Below are positions 28,111 to 37,364 of a DNA stretch of 64,000 bases, in pieces. Both the position numbers and the translations under genes were made by a program. The DNA lies in contig PMTV01000050.1 in the NCBI GenBank assembly GCA_003167215.1, positions 1-64,000 of the forward strand. Reading direction: 5' to 3'. Under the pieces are notes generated by a model, which did no database searches, had not been told where the DNA came from, and worked only from the letters and a program-made list of their open reading frames with translations. How positions within the stretch are numbered: the stretch's first letter is position 1; each line of letters begins with the position of its first letter. The DNA comes from Acidobacteriota bacterium. GTDB lineage: Bacteria; Acidobacteriota; Terriglobia; Acidiferrales; UBA7541.

Positions 28111-28920
28111 ATGAAGCGATTCGCAGAAATGATGTTGCTTGTGATAGGGATCTTGTTGGTCACGCAAACGATTGCTGCGCAGGAATGGTCTCAACCTTGG
28201 GCGCGCGAGCGAATCGAGAAATCGCCACGTCATAGCGAGTGGATTACCGTGAAACACGACGGTCGAAACGTGGAGACTCTCGTCGTCTACCCCGAATCGA
28301 AAGACAAGCGGCCGGTTGTGCTCATCATTCACGAAATCTTCGGATTGAGCGACTGGGCCCAGGAACTTGCCGACGAAGTCGCCGCAGCGGGCTACATCGC
28401 TGTCGCGCCCGACCTTCTGAGCGGTATGGCGCCGAACGGCGGACGCACGAAAGATTTTCCCACAGGAGTCACTGAGGCCATCAGCAAGTTGAATCCCGAC
28501 CAAGTCACGGCGGACCTGAATGCCGCAGCGGACTACGCCTTGAAGCTCCCCGCGTCGAACGGCAAAATTTATGTCGCGGGATTTTGCTGGGGCGGCGGAC
28601 AGACTTTCCGTTTTGCAACAAACCGCGCGGACCTTTCCGCCGCATTCGTTTTTTACGGCCCGCCGCCCGCCACAGACGCGATGTCACGCATCAAGGCGCC
28701 CGTCTATGGCTTTTACGCCGGCAACGACGCGCGCATCGACGCCAAAATTCCAGACACAATCGCCGCGATGAAAGCTGCAGGAAAAACGTACGACCCGGTG
28801 ACCTATGACGGCGCCGGTCACGGCTTCATGCGCGCCGGCGAAGCTCCCGATGCCTCCGACGCCAACAAAAAAGCCCGCGAAGACTCCTGGAAACGCTGGA
28901 AAACCCTGCTTGCGCAGTGA
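28111..28920 (+). CDS. Exported dienelactone hydrolase family protein
   Basis: 269 residues with a signal peptide (about residues 1-23, cleavage near AAQ). The alpha/beta hydrolase core carries the dienelactone hydrolase triad: Cys159 in AGFCWGGG, Asp206 in AGNDARID and His237 in GAGHGFMR. The Cys nucleophile marks the DLH family as opposed to Ser carboxylesterases. SD GAGGTGA precedes the ATG. Secreted DLH-like proteins of this type rarely have known substrates; ester or lactone hydrolysis in the periplasm is inferred. Confidence 0.88.
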   Translation: MKRFAEMMLLVIGILLVTQTIAAQEWSQPWARERIEKSPRHSEWITVKHDGRNVETLVVYPESKDKRPVVLIIHEIFGLSDWAQELADEVAAAGYIAVAPDLLSGMAPNGGRTKDFPTGVTEAISKLNPDQVTADLNAAADYALKLPASNGKIYVAGFCWGGGQTFRFATNRADLSAAFVFYGPPPATDAMSRIKAPVYGFYAGNDARIDAKIPDTIAAMKAAGKTYDPVTYDGAGHGFMRAGEAPDASDANKKAREDSWKRWKTLLAQ

Positions 28921-29028
28921 CCTTAGCTTTTCCGCGAGTGTTCCCGTGTCGCCTGTGTCGGATATGCGCACTTAATCGCACAGTGATTTTCAAATGTCCG
29001 GCAGCCGAACTCTCCTTCGCAAGCAAAA

Positions 29029-31758
29029 CTACTTCTGGCTAAGTAGATACAGGTCGGCGTGGCCGGCACGCCGAGCGTAGACCACGGTGGAAAGGTCGCG
29101 CGCGAAGTCGTAACCGTTGCCGCCCGAGCTAAAGGGGATAGCAAAGGGGAGTTTCACTGCTACCTGCGGCGAGCCTGTAAGCTTTCCGTCCTGCCAGCCA
29201 ACCCGGTAAATCGTGACTTCGTGCTCCGACGGGATGGCGTACATGAGAAACTTCCCGTCAGGAGCAAATACAGACTGGAAGGTTGCGACACCCGGCAAAA
29301 GCGGAATGCACTTCTTTTCAGGGATGGAGAACTCGTAGATTCCAGTTTTTTCTCCAGCCCATACTGCACCGATCAGGTATTGCCCGTTGGGTGAGATTTC
29401 CGCAATATTGCCGCAATTCCCGCCGATTTTCTCCTGAGCGGAACCGTCCGGGTTCGCTTTCCAAATGGCCGGCACCGAAGAATCCTTCTCGAACCCGTTG
29501 ATGTAGAGGGTTTTCTGGTCACGAGCCCAAAGCAAAGTAAAGACGGTTCCGCTGGACCAGGGAATCTGGTGGAGATCGCTGCCATCGGCTCCCACAGTAT
29601 ATGGTTTGTCTATAGCGCCGTTTTGCGCTACCACAAAAGCCAGGTGAAAACTGTCCGGCGCCCATGTTGTGGTTGCCAGGGATTCTCCCGTGGCGATTTT
29701 CACCGGGTTGCTGCCGTCAATGTTGGCGGTCCAAACTTCGGTGCGGTCCCTTGCAGGCTGGGCGACGTACATCAAGCGCTTTCCGTCCGGCGAGATGGAA
29801 GGTTGCGTCGCATTTTCCGATGCGATATCGGCGGTCTGCTTCGTGCGTACATTGTACGCGGTCAAAAAGCCGGTGGATTTGCCGTTCACGAAATAAAGCC
29901 CTTTTCCGGACGGGTCAACCATGGGCGAAAGATCCGGTCCGGTTCCCTGGGTGACCTGCGTGAGCGATTTGTCACTCAGGGTGTACTTCCAGATGTTCGT
30001 CAGGCCGCTCACCGTGCGGTCGAACAGCACGGTCTTGCCGGGCTCGCCCCAGGCAAGTTCCACGGTGTGCGCGGGTATGTCACCAAGCGCAACGATCGAG
30101 TGATTGGATAAATCCAGGTCGTAAACGTGAGCGAGCGGGAGCAAAGAGATGTTGTCGTTCGTGAATACGAGCAAGTGGTTGCCGTCAGGGAAGGGCAAAA
30201 GTCGCCGTGGCGGAAACAGCGCAGCATCCAGAGTATAAATCTGCTCCTCGCTGAGGCTGGATCTTTGCGTACGGAATACGCCGCGGCTGTTTGCTTTTAG
30301 GTAGTAGATGAAGTTGCCATTGGGGGATGGAACTAACGCGAAGCCCGACGCGACGCGATTGGGTTTTCCGCCGAGCGTGGGGACGGCCCAACCTTCGTCG
30401 TTACCTTGGTATCTCCCATAATAAATCTCGGTTCCGTCGGCGGAGAAGCTGTCCACAATCTTGTCGCCTCCGTCATTGGTGAGCTGAAGAGGCTCGCCAC
30501 CGGATGTGAGTATGACAAAGACCTGCGAGATGCCGCCCACTTGCGAGGTGAACGTCACGGTATGGCCGTCGGGAGAAATCCTCGCAAACTCCATCGGCTT
30601 GTCCCAATGGCTGATTTGCGTAATCTTCGCGGGCCCGCTCGGAGCGCCCGCGCCACCCCAATAGCGATAGGCTGCAAACGCGCCAGCAACAATCAGCAGC
30701 GCAACACAAGCGGCGATGATCGGGAATTTTTTGCGAGCCGGCGCGCTCTGCGAGAAAGGCTGCGCGGCCACCGCGGCGCTCGACGAGATTTTCCCGCTCC
30801 CAGCCTCCGGAGCTGTATCCTGAACCGCCTTATTTGCCGACGAAGACACTCGCCCGGAATCGGTATCCCTCCGCAGCCGCTTCAAGTCCGTGCGCAGGTC
30901 CGACGCAGCCTGATAGCGCAGGTCGCGATCTTTTTCGAGCGCCTTGTTGATGATGTCTTCCAGCTTCGCCGGAAGTTCCGGGTTCAACCGCACAGGTGCC
31001 ACCGGCGCCCGATTCAAAATCGCTTCCGTTATCACACCGGATGTTTCACCGCGAAACGGAACCGTGCCGGTGGCCATTTCGTACAGCACCACGCCAAACG
31101 AAAACAGATCGGTGCGAGCGTCGAGTTCCTTTCCGCGAACCTGCTCGGGAGACATATACGCAACTGTCCCCACTGCGACGCCCGGGCTGGTGAGGTCTTC
31201 CGGGCGCACTCCCGCCGTCATCTGAGCCGCCATGGTCGCGTCCGACGTCATCGAATGGACCGTGGCGAGGCGAATCTGTTTGGCCAGTCCGAAATCCAGA
31301 ATCTTGGCGTGACCGCGCTCCGTCACGAAAATGTTGGCCGGCTTTATGTCGCGGTGAACAATGCCCTTGCTATGCGCGGCATCGAGCGCGTCCGCAATCT
31401 CGATGCTGAGATCGAGAAGCAATTCCAAATCCAGGGGACGGCCCGCGATGGAATGTTTTAAAGTCTTCCCATCGAGGCATTCCATTGCCAGGTAGGTCTG
31501 CCCGTTCTCTTCGCCGATATCGTGGATCGTGCAGATGTTCGGATGATTCAGCGCTGAGGCAGCTCGCGCCTCCCGCCGGAATCGTTCGAGCGCCTGCGGG
31601 TCTCCCGCCAATTCATCCGGCAAAAATTTCAGCGCAACGTTCCGGCCAAGGTTGGTGTCCTCAGCCTTGTAAACCACACCCATGCCTCCGCGGCCAAGCC
31701 GTTCGACGATGCGGTAATGCGAGAAGGTTTTGCCAATCAGCGAATCGGTGGGTTGCAT
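29029..31758 (-). CDS. Membrane Ser/Thr protein kinase with C-terminal TolB/WD40-like propeller
   Basis: 909 residues. An N-terminal Hanks-type kinase domain (about residues 12-280) has GRGGMGVVY, Lys44 in [13 protein letters not shown] and DFGLAK, all intact. A Pro/Ala/Ser-rich juxtamembrane segment leads to one helix (about 345-365), then an extracytoplasmic propeller of TolB/PD40 blades (e.g. [35 protein letters not shown]). This architecture is abundant in Acidobacteriota. A GTG at 31767 is also in frame, but the promoter at 31768-31796 places the transcript start near 31761, so the ATG at 31758 is used and the mRNA is almost leaderless. Confidence 0.9.
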   Translation of the reverse strand: MQPTDSLIGKTFSHYRIVERLGRGGMGVVYKAEDTNLGRNVALKFLPDELAGDPQALERFRREARAASALNHPNICTIHDIGEENGQTYLAMECLDGKTLKHSIAGRPLDLELLLDLSIEIADALDAAHSKGIVHRDIKPANIFVTERGHAKILDFGLAKQIRLATVHSMTSDATMAAQMTAGVRPEDLTSPGVAVGTVAYMSPEQVRGKELDARTDLFSFGVVLYEMATGTVPFRGETSGVITEAILNRAPVAPVRLNPELPAKLEDIINKALEKDRDLRYQAASDLRTDLKRLRRDTDSGRVSSSANKAVQDTAPEAGSGKISSSAAVAAQPFSQSAPARKKFPIIAACVALLIVAGAFAAYRYWGGAGAPSGPAKITQISHWDKPMEFARISPDGHTVTFTSQVGGISQVFVILTSGGEPLQLTNDGGDKIVDSFSADGTEIYYGRYQGNDEGWAVPTLGGKPNRVASGFALVPSPNGNFIYYLKANSRGVFRTQRSSLSEEQIYTLDAALFPPRRLLPFPDGNHLLVFTNDNISLLPLAHVYDLDLSNHSIVALGDIPAHTVELAWGEPGKTVLFDRTVSGLTNIWKYTLSDKSLTQVTQGTGPDLSPMVDPSGKGLYFVNGKSTGFLTAYNVRTKQTADIASENATQPSISPDGKRLMYVAQPARDRTEVWTANIDGSNPVKIATGESLATTTWAPDSFHLAFVVAQNGAIDKPYTVGADGSDLHQIPWSSGTVFTLLWARDQKTLYINGFEKDSSVPAIWKANPDGSAQEKIGGNCGNIAEISPNGQYLIGAVWAGEKTGIYEFSIPEKKCIPLLPGVATFQSVFAPDGKFLMYAIPSEHEVTIYRVGWQDGKLTGSPQVAVKLPFAIPFSSGGNGYDFARDLSTVVYARRAGHADLYLLSQK

Positions 31759-31767
31759 GCGCTGCAC

Positions 31768-31796
31768 ATATTAGGTTGCAAGCGAAGTCAAGTCAA
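31768..31796 (-). promoter_or_regulatory. Sigma70-type promoter of the kinase gene
   Basis: On the minus strand TTGACT (31796-31791), a 17-bp spacer and TAATAT (31773-31768) form a near-consensus promoter. It ends 9 nt before the ATG at 31758, so the predicted mRNA has only about 3 nt of leader and no SD, and it excludes the GTG at 31767 as a start. Confidence 0.75.
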
Positions 31797-31911
31797 CGAG
31801 CGGAACCCGGGTCGACAACCGCCGGGAAGATGGCTTGCCCGCGATCGAGTGCCTGACAAGTGCGCTTACCGGACAAATGACGGCTCAGCGTGGGCGGTTC
31901 GGAATTCGACT

Positions 31912-32751
31912 TCAACCTCCGATAAAGAGCCCGCCGTTCGGGGACAGCCATTGCCCGGTGAAATACGAACTATCATCGGAGGCCAGAAAGAGAGCTGTCG
32001 TAGCAACTTCGCGCGGCTGCCCGGAGCGCCCCATGGGAACCCGGGACATCAGCGCCCGTTTCAGAAGCGGGGATTCTGCCTGACCCGCCGTCATGGGCGT
32101 ATCGATCCAACCTGGGCAGATGGCATTTACGCGAATGTTGCGCGACGCGACTTCTTTCGCCACTGCCCGTGTAAAACCAAGGATGGCGCCCTTCGCCGCG
32201 CTGTAGTTAGGAGCGTACTCGAGGCCGCCTAGTCCCGCCACGCTCGACATGTTAATGATCGCACCTCGATTTTTTGCACCCATCAACTTGAGCGCCTCGC
32301 GAGTACAGAAAAATGTTCCGTTCAGATGGACACCGATCATCCGGCTCCAATCTACGTCCGACATTTCCGAAGTAACATCCCAATGCGTGCCGATTTCACC
32401 ACCGCTCATCAATTCCATAATGCGCGCGTCCGCTTTCCGCCTGATTTCTTCCCCGTGTTTGGCGTCCGTTTCGCCTATCCCGGCATTGTTCACCAGGATG
32501 TCGAGCGTGCTGTAGCGCGCCGCAATTTGCGCGAACATTGATTTCACCTCCACGCTCGAGGACACATCAGCCTTTATGGCCATGCAGCGCGCGCCGGCAG
32601 GCCCCATTCCTTCAACCGTTTTCTGCGCCCCCTCCAGCACGACGTCGTTGACGATCACGCTAGCGCCTTCTTCGACGAACAACGTGGCGATGGCTCGCCC
32701 GATCCCGGATCCTCCGCCTGTAACCAACGCAACTTTGCCTTCAAGTCTCAC
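31912..32751 (-). CDS. Short-chain dehydrogenase/reductase
   Basis: 279-residue classical SDR with the cofactor motif TGGGSGIG, the NNAG motif, catalytic Ser in NMSSVAG and YSAAK. The end DTPMT plus an insertion at about residues 95-125 (ETDAKHGEEIRRKADARIME) makes it slightly longer than the usual 250. It starts at a GTG with GGGGAGG 7 nt upstream. Substrate cannot be assigned. NAD(H) preference is plausible from the acidic residue after the second strand (VNDVV), by family knowledge. Confidence 0.88.
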   Translation of the reverse strand: MRLEGKVALVTGGGSGIGRAIATLFVEEGASVIVNDVVLEGAQKTVEGMGPAGARCMAIKADVSSSVEVKSMFAQIAARYSTLDILVNNAGIGETDAKHGEEIRRKADARIMELMSGGEIGTHWDVTSEMSDVDWSRMIGVHLNGTFFCTREALKLMGAKNRGAIINMSSVAGLGGLEYAPNYSAAKGAILGFTRAVAKEVASRNIRVNAICPGWIDTPMTAGQAESPLLKRALMSRVPMGRSGQPREVATTALFLASDDSSYFTGQWLSPNGGLFIGG

Positions 32752-32799
32752 AGTGGTGCCTCCCCGGTTAGATTCGGTATTGCCGAAAACACGCCCTCG

Positions 32800-33282
32800 T
32801 CACTTGATGAAAACCTGTCGGATCGGAACTTCAGGCCCCCGATCTCCTCCTCTCCTGCCAGTTCCTGGATCTGACCAAGTCTTCCAATTTTCCTTTTCGT
32901 AGAAATCCACGGTCATTTCGCGATGCTTCGATTGCATCTGCCCGTGTTCAAGTGCTTCAAGCATTGAATCTTGCTGGCTCTTGTTTATGACACCATAAAT
33001 TCGAACATGGTCGAATCGCTTTAAAAGGAAACCCCGCATCCCTACGTCGCAAAAAATCGCCGGGCGACCTGGAGTAGAGATCGATTCTGGGATGACATGT
33101 CCCGATGTTACCAAGCCTGCGATGGCCTTGCATTCAAGGAGGTCATTACCGCTGGTTGTCATGGCAGTCAGATAGAAACAACCATACGCGAGGGGGAAAA
33201 GGACCAACAGAGTCGTGACAGTTTTCGGAATGTAACGTTTCTTGATCCCTTCGGACTGTGAGGGGACAGAGTTTCCAATCAT
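32800..33282 (-). CDS. Hypothetical membrane-anchored protein
   Basis: 160 residues when started at MIGNSV; the frame is open further upstream but would run through the tRNA-Arg gene, so this start was taken. One hydrophobic segment (about residues 22-42) precedes a soluble domain with two Cys residues and a basic, Gly-rich tail. No family recognised. It begins 24 nt after the 3' end of tRNA-Arg on the same strand, so the two may share a transcript. Confidence 0.5.
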   Translation of the reverse strand: MIGNSVPSQSEGIKKRYIPKTVTTLLVLFPLAYGCFYLTAMTTSGNDLLECKAIAGLVTSGHVIPESISTPGRPAIFCDVGMRGFLLKRFDHVRIYGVINKSQQDSMLEALEHGQMQSKHREMTVDFYEKENWKTWSDPGTGRRGGDRGPEVPIRQVFIK

Positions 33283-33306
33283 CGAAGCCGGCTGCGAAAA
33301 AAGTGG

Positions 33307-33380
33307 CGCGCCCGGAGGGGTTCGAACCCCCGACCTTGTGCTCCGGAGGCACACGCTCTATCCATCTGAGCTACGGGCGC
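33307..33380 (-). tRNA. tRNA-Arg (anticodon CCG)
   Basis: A complete cloverleaf on the minus strand: acceptor GCGCCCG/CGGGCGC, D-arm TAGCTCAGATGGATAGAGC, anticodon stem TGTGC/GCACA with loop CTCCGGA giving anticodon CCG (reads CGG, Arg), and T-loop TTCGAAC in a GGGGG/CCCTC stem. Discriminator G73. The 3' CCA is not encoded. Confidence 0.96.
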
Positions 33381-33562
33381 ATATCGGAAAAGGAGCGACG
33401 TTCGCGGTTGATTTTACTCTGCTTCTCGCCTGGTAGCAAAAGCAATCAAAGGCTACGCGCGCTACGCTCAGAGAGTTTTCCGGGAGCCGCCCGCTCAAAA
33501 GCTAATTGATCGGCCAGCCTCAAAAGCTGGTTTCCGAGCCCCACCCTGGCCGGCGCTGGGCA

Positions 33563-33958
33563 TCATCCGCCGCGGGCCAAGTTCTTCACTTGCTTCGCTA
33601 GTTTTTCGATCTGTTCCGCCTTTTGAACCATGGGAAGAGACAGGGTATTTGTCGCGTCCGTTTTTTCCACTTCGTCTTTCAATTCCTCGGCCAGCTTGTA
33701 GATTCTCTCCACATTCTCTTTAATCTGCCGCTGATTCTGTTTCAGGATGTCCTTAGCCTCTTTGGAATTCGGTTTGATTTCATCGTTTGGCATCGGCTGG
33801 TTGATCTTGGGTGGCTCGGGGTTCTGTGCCGATTCCGGCCGAGCCGGCAGGCCGTTCTGAGCGCTCGCAATACCGGCGCTGGAAAACAGTCCCAACGGTA
33901 CGCCTAACGCCATCGGGATCATCACCGTCAAAAAATGTCGCTTTTTCGCGTCCACCAT
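33563..33958 (-). CDS. Hypothetical exported helical protein
   Basis: 131 residues. A signal peptide (about residues 1-33, cleavage near ASAQ) is followed by a Pro/Asn-rich linker and then a long charged helix (EAKDILKQNQRQIKENVERI onward) with heptad-like spacing, typical of a small periplasmic coiled-coil protein. SD GGAGC is about 8 nt before the ATG. It is divergent from the MscS gene. Family not recognised. Confidence 0.7.
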   Translation of the reverse strand: MVDAKKRHFLTVMIPMALGVPLGLFSSAGIASAQNGLPARPESAQNPEPPKINQPMPNDEIKPNSKEAKDILKQNQRQIKENVERIYKLAEELKDEVEKTDATNTLSLPMVQKAEQIEKLAKQVKNLARGG

Positions 33959-34051
33959 AAGTCAGCTCCTATCGAAAAAAATGCTTGCCACGGTCGCGCG
34001 CTCCAGGCAGCTATACTTGCAGCGGAAGCTCCATGCACCAGGACGCGTGAA

Positions 34052-34060
34052 TGGTATAAT
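34052..34060 (+). promoter_or_regulatory. Extended -10 promoter of the MscS gene
   Basis: TGGTATAAT matches an extended -10 element (TGn-TATAAT) with no good -35. The ATG of the channel gene is 17 bp after the -10, predicting a leader of about 10 nt with no SD. Confidence 0.6.
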
Positions 34061-34077
34061 TCCGCTCCCCTTATCTT

Positions 34078-34929
34078 ATGACTGATTCGCTCAGGCGGTG
34101 GATGGAATTTGCGGGCGTACGCGCGCTGCGCGTCCTGATTATCGTTTTCATCGCCCTTCTGGTTGCCCGCCTGCTGAGAGCCCTTACTTCCCGTCTGATT
34201 CACTCCGCCAAGTCCCCCTCGCGCGTGGCCCAGATGCGCGAACAGCAAACGCGCACAATGGCTGCATTACTCTACAGCGTTGGCCTAGGAATCATCGTCG
34301 GCGTTGCGGTTCTGACGGCGCTGCCTGAATTCGGATTCAACGTGAGCCCGGTGGAAGCGGCGGCGGCAGTAGCCAGCCTTGCGCTCGGATTCGGCGCGCA
34401 GAATCTCGTCAAGGATCTGATCAACGGCTTCTTCATCGTTTTTGAGGACCAGTTTGTCATCGGTGATTTGATTCAGACGAATGGCGAAATGGGACGCGTG
34501 GAACACCTCACTCTGCGCCGAACCGTACTTCGAAATGTTGCCGGTGCGATGGTAACCATTCCGAATGGACTTGTTGGTCCGGTCGCTAACCTTAGCCGGG
34601 ATTGGTCGCAGGTTTTTGTCGACGTCACCGTTCCTTCGGAAGAAATGGTGGGACGCGCCCTTACCGCTTTGGAAAAAATCGCCGGTGATTTCCGCGATGA
34701 CGCCGACTGGTCGCCGGCCCTGGTGGATGGCCCTCGCGTCCTCGGTATCGAGGCTCTTTCGCTCGATGGCACCGCGATCCGGCTGCAGGTGCGAACCGTT
34801 CTGAATCGCAAAGAAGACGTAGCGCGCGAACTCCGACGTCGAATCAAACTTGGCTTTGAGCAATCTCGCATCTCGCTTAGCCAGATGTACAATGTTTCCG
34901 TACGCGAAGTTCCACCGCCGAATTCCTAA
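34078..34929 (+). CDS. MscS-family mechanosensitive ion channel
   Basis: 283-residue inner-membrane channel. Three helices are visible (about residues 17-37, 60-80 and 92-115), the last being the Gly/Ala-rich pore helix AAAAVASLALGFGAQNLVKD that typifies MscS TM3. Then comes the beta domain with DLIQTNGEMGRVEHLTLRRT and the conserved PNGLV...N segment. The soluble C-terminus follows. It acts as a pressure-release valve in hypo-osmotic shock. Start supported by an extended -10 element 17 bp upstream; the short leader has no SD. The next gene lies 22 bp downstream. Confidence 0.92.
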   Translation: MTDSLRRWMEFAGVRALRVLIIVFIALLVARLLRALTSRLIHSAKSPSRVAQMREQQTRTMAALLYSVGLGIIVGVAVLTALPEFGFNVSPVEAAAAVASLALGFGAQNLVKDLINGFFIVFEDQFVIGDLIQTNGEMGRVEHLTLRRTVLRNVAGAMVTIPNGLVGPVANLSRDWSQVFVDVTVPSEEMVGRALTALEKIAGDFRDDADWSPALVDGPRVLGIEALSLDGTAIRLQVRTVLNRKEDVARELRRRIKLGFEQSRISLSQMYNVSVREVPPPNS

Positions 34930-34951
34930 TTCTTTCTCGACAGGAGGAACA

Positions 34952-35413
34952 ATGGGTGAAGTTACGCACGATCAGGTCAATTTAATGCTGCGGTTGTACG
35001 ATATCCGTCGCGAACCTCGCCTTCGTGAAGCGCGTCAATGGTTCATGGATAATTTCCGCCCCGCCACGATGGACGACGTGATGAAGCAATATCCTCCGGC
35101 GAGCCAGGAAAACGCTTACTTCCGCATGGTCATGAGTTACTGGGATATGGTGGCCAGTATCGTCAACCGAGGATTGATCGATGAAGAATTGTTCTTCGAG
35201 AACTCCGGGGAGCAGTGGATCGTTTGGGAACGCTTGAAGCCCGTAGTCGGTCCGTGGCGGGCGCTTTTCAAAAATCCGCACATGCTCAAGAATCTTGAAG
35301 AACATTGCAAGCGCCTGGAGGCCTGGCGCGAAAAGCGTTCGCCCGGAACAAACCAGGCGATGCGTGACATGTTTGCCCAAATGGAAAAGGCCACGCCAGC
35401 CGCAAAGAAATAG
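34952..35413 (+). CDS. Conserved hypothetical protein (DUF4760-like)
   Basis: 153 residues, predominantly helical, no signal peptide or membrane helix. The opening MLRLYDIRREPRLREARQWF followed by paired aromatic helices (YFRMVMSYWDMVASIVNRG) resembles the DUF4760 proteins, an identification from memory only. The start has AGGAGG 7 nt upstream. It is 22 bp after the channel gene and so probably co-transcribed. Confidence 0.7.
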   Translation: MGEVTHDQVNLMLRLYDIRREPRLREARQWFMDNFRPATMDDVMKQYPPASQENAYFRMVMSYWDMVASIVNRGLIDEELFFENSGEQWIVWERLKPVVGPWRALFKNPHMLKNLEEHCKRLEAWREKRSPGTNQAMRDMFAQMEKATPAAKK

Positions 35414-35627
35414 GCTGGCCGGGATTGAGCGGGAGCGAGGGGCGCACACGGCCGCCCAAGTCGATGCCTCAAACACCTCGACTGCGGCAATTTCCCTAGG
35501 TTTTCGTGGGGAATTTGTGATAGCTTTTCTCAGACCCCGCGATCAGATTTTTTTATAAGACGTAAGGAATCCGGGAGCATTGCTTAGTTTTCCGCCCTAC
35601 CCAGGGCATCCGGAGAGGAATATCCAA

Positions 35628-36464
35628 ATGAATGTCCGTCATCCTGTCATTTCTACTCTCGTGCTCGTAATCTGCCTGGCGCTGGTAGTGCCTCCCGATG
35701 TCGCGGCTCAGGCAGCCCAAAGCGCCGGGAAAATCACTGCGGTGGTGCCGATCGTGAACGTGATTCGAGGCGCCCAGCAAGTGCCCGCTTCAACTTCTCA
35801 GCAAGTATTTTGGGGCGATGTTATTAATACCGGGCATCTGGCGCGCGCTCGCGTCGCCTTGGATGACGGCTCGATTCTGAGTGTCGGCTCGGATTCCAAC
35901 TTGGCGATTGCCAAGCATGATGCCGCACAGCAGCAGACCGACCTGGATTTGAATTACGGGCGCGTCCGCGCCAAAGCGGCCAAGCTCGTGAAGCCGGATG
36001 CCCACTTCCAGATCCGCACTCCCGTCGGTGTTGCCGGCGTCGTCGGCACAGACATGGCCGTAATATTTGACGCTAACGGAAAGATGGAGGTCTTCTGCAT
36101 CGAGGGCGCCTGCAAGGTTTGTGACACGGGCGGACACTGCGTTCTGATGAAGGGTGGCCAGGAATCCAGTGTTCGTAGCAACGAACCGCCGTCTCAGCCT
36201 GTTCAAGCTACGCCACTGAACATGACCGAGGCCGTAAATACAACTGCCACATCTGGCGCTGGTGCGGCCGGCGGAGGACTTGGAGTTGCCGGCGGCGTGG
36301 CCGTCGGAGTGGGTGCCGCAGTGGCAGCTACGGTCGCAATCGTGGTGGTCCGCGTTGTCACCAAAACACAATCTTGCGGCACGACCCCGACGAACACCGG
36401 CGTCCACGCCAATTGCACGAAGATCGATACCGGCGGGAAAATTAACGGACAGCGGGTGCCCTAG
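35628..36464 (+). CDS. FecR-domain exported protein
   Basis: 278 residues starting at MNVRHP (SD AGAGGAA). A signal peptide (about residues 1-28, AQAAQ) precedes a FecR-type beta domain: VFWGDVINTGHLARARVALD, DGSILSVGSDSNLAI and IRTPVGVAGVVGTDM are its hallmark strands. Four Cys residues follow in a short loop (FCIEGACKVCDTGGHC), which may form disulfides. The rest has a Gly/Ala-rich helix that could insert into the membrane (about 215-245). Unlike FecR of E. coli there is no adjacent sigma factor gene, so a regulatory role is uncertain. Confidence 0.85.
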   Translation: MNVRHPVISTLVLVICLALVVPPDVAAQAAQSAGKITAVVPIVNVIRGAQQVPASTSQQVFWGDVINTGHLARARVALDDGSILSVGSDSNLAIAKHDAAQQQTDLDLNYGRVRAKAAKLVKPDAHFQIRTPVGVAGVVGTDMAVIFDANGKMEVFCIEGACKVCDTGGHCVLMKGGQESSVRSNEPPSQPVQATPLNMTEAVNTTATSGAGAAGGGLGVAGGVAVGVGAAVAATVAIVVVRVVTKTQSCGTTPTNTGVHANCTKIDTGGKINGQRVP

Positions 36465-36509
36465 CTGCCGTGGCGTCGAGTCGGCGCCCTGTAGAGTTCA
36501 AAAACCTCA

Positions 36510-36854
36510 TTGCTCACACATCTTCTTCTTCGCTTCGTGATCGGCGGAATTATCGTTTGTGGCTTTGCTGCGATCAGCGACGTCTTGAAACCGAAAAGCT
36601 TCGCCGGACTTTTTGGCGCTGCGCCGTCGGTGGCCTTGGCTACCCTGTGGATGACGATTTCCTCAGAGGGTAAAATCTACGCCGCAGCGGAAACTCGCTC
36701 GATGATTGCTGGTGCCGCTGCATTTTTCATTTATGCCTCCTGCGCGACCTGGCTGCTGATGAAGGGCCAGTGGTCCAGCCTTTCGGTTACCGTGAGTCTG
36801 ATCCCGGTGTGGTTAGCCGTTTCTCTTGGTCTTTGGTTTTTGCTGCTGAGGTAA
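36510..36854 (+). CDS. DUF3147-like small membrane protein (first of pair)
   Basis: 114 residues with four hydrophobic helices (VIGGIIVCGFAAISDVL, APSVALATLWMTI, IAGAAAFFIYASCATWLLM and VSLIPVWLAVSLGLWFLLL). The pattern FGAAPSVALATL resembles DUF3147 proteins. Start TTG at 36510 is the best available; no strong SD. The stop TAA is directly followed by the ATG of the next gene, a homologue, so the two are co-translated neighbours that perhaps form a heteromer. Confidence 0.7.
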   Translation: MLTHLLLRFVIGGIIVCGFAAISDVLKPKSFAGLFGAAPSVALATLWMTISSEGKIYAAAETRSMIAGAAAFFIYASCATWLLMKGQWSSLSVTVSLIPVWLAVSLGLWFLLLR

Positions 36855-37298
36855 ATGTTCTTGAATATCAGCGTCAATTTGTCGGCACTGCGCCAAGCGA
36901 AATGGTACCAATTTGCTCTACGATTCCTATTCGGAGGAGCCATCTGCGTTCTTGCGGGTATCGTCGCGAATAAATATGGACCCGCAGTCGGCGGCCTGTT
37001 TATGGCTTTTCCTGCTATCTTTCCTGCAAGCGCGACGTTACTTGAAAACGAACAGAAAGAAAAAAAGGAACGAGCTGGATTGCACGGCACGATCCGCGGA
37101 AGAAGAGTCGCCGGTGTTGATGCAGCCGGCGCCGCCATGGGAAGCATCGGAATGATCGTGTTTGCCGCGATTGTCTGGGGGCTCCTGCCGAAGCACCCTG
37201 CTCCCGCGGTGTTGATCGGCGCGACCACAGCCTGGTTTGGCGTTTCTGTGTTCGTCTGGCACATGCGCAGCATGTGGGTGCACTCGCGCAAGTGTTGA
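36855..37298 (+). CDS. DUF3147-like small membrane protein (second of pair)
   Basis: 147 residues with a layout like its neighbour: LRFLFGGAICVLAGIVANKYGP, GLFMAFPAIFPASATLL, then a charged loop rich in Lys/Glu (ENEQKEKKERAG), and two further helices. FMAFPAIFPA corresponds to FGAAPSVALA in the first protein, suggesting an old tandem duplication. It starts at the base after the previous stop. Function unknown. Confidence 0.75.
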   Translation: MFLNISVNLSALRQAKWYQFALRFLFGGAICVLAGIVANKYGPAVGGLFMAFPAIFPASATLLENEQKEKKERAGLHGTIRGRRVAGVDAAGAAMGSIGMIVFAAIVWGLLPKHPAPAVLIGATTAWFGVSVFVWHMRSMWVHSRKC

Positions 37299-37364
37299 AT
37301 TGAACAGTGTTTTCCGGGCATCAATTATTTCCCCAGGTGCAGTCATATATGTGTAATGCCTCGG

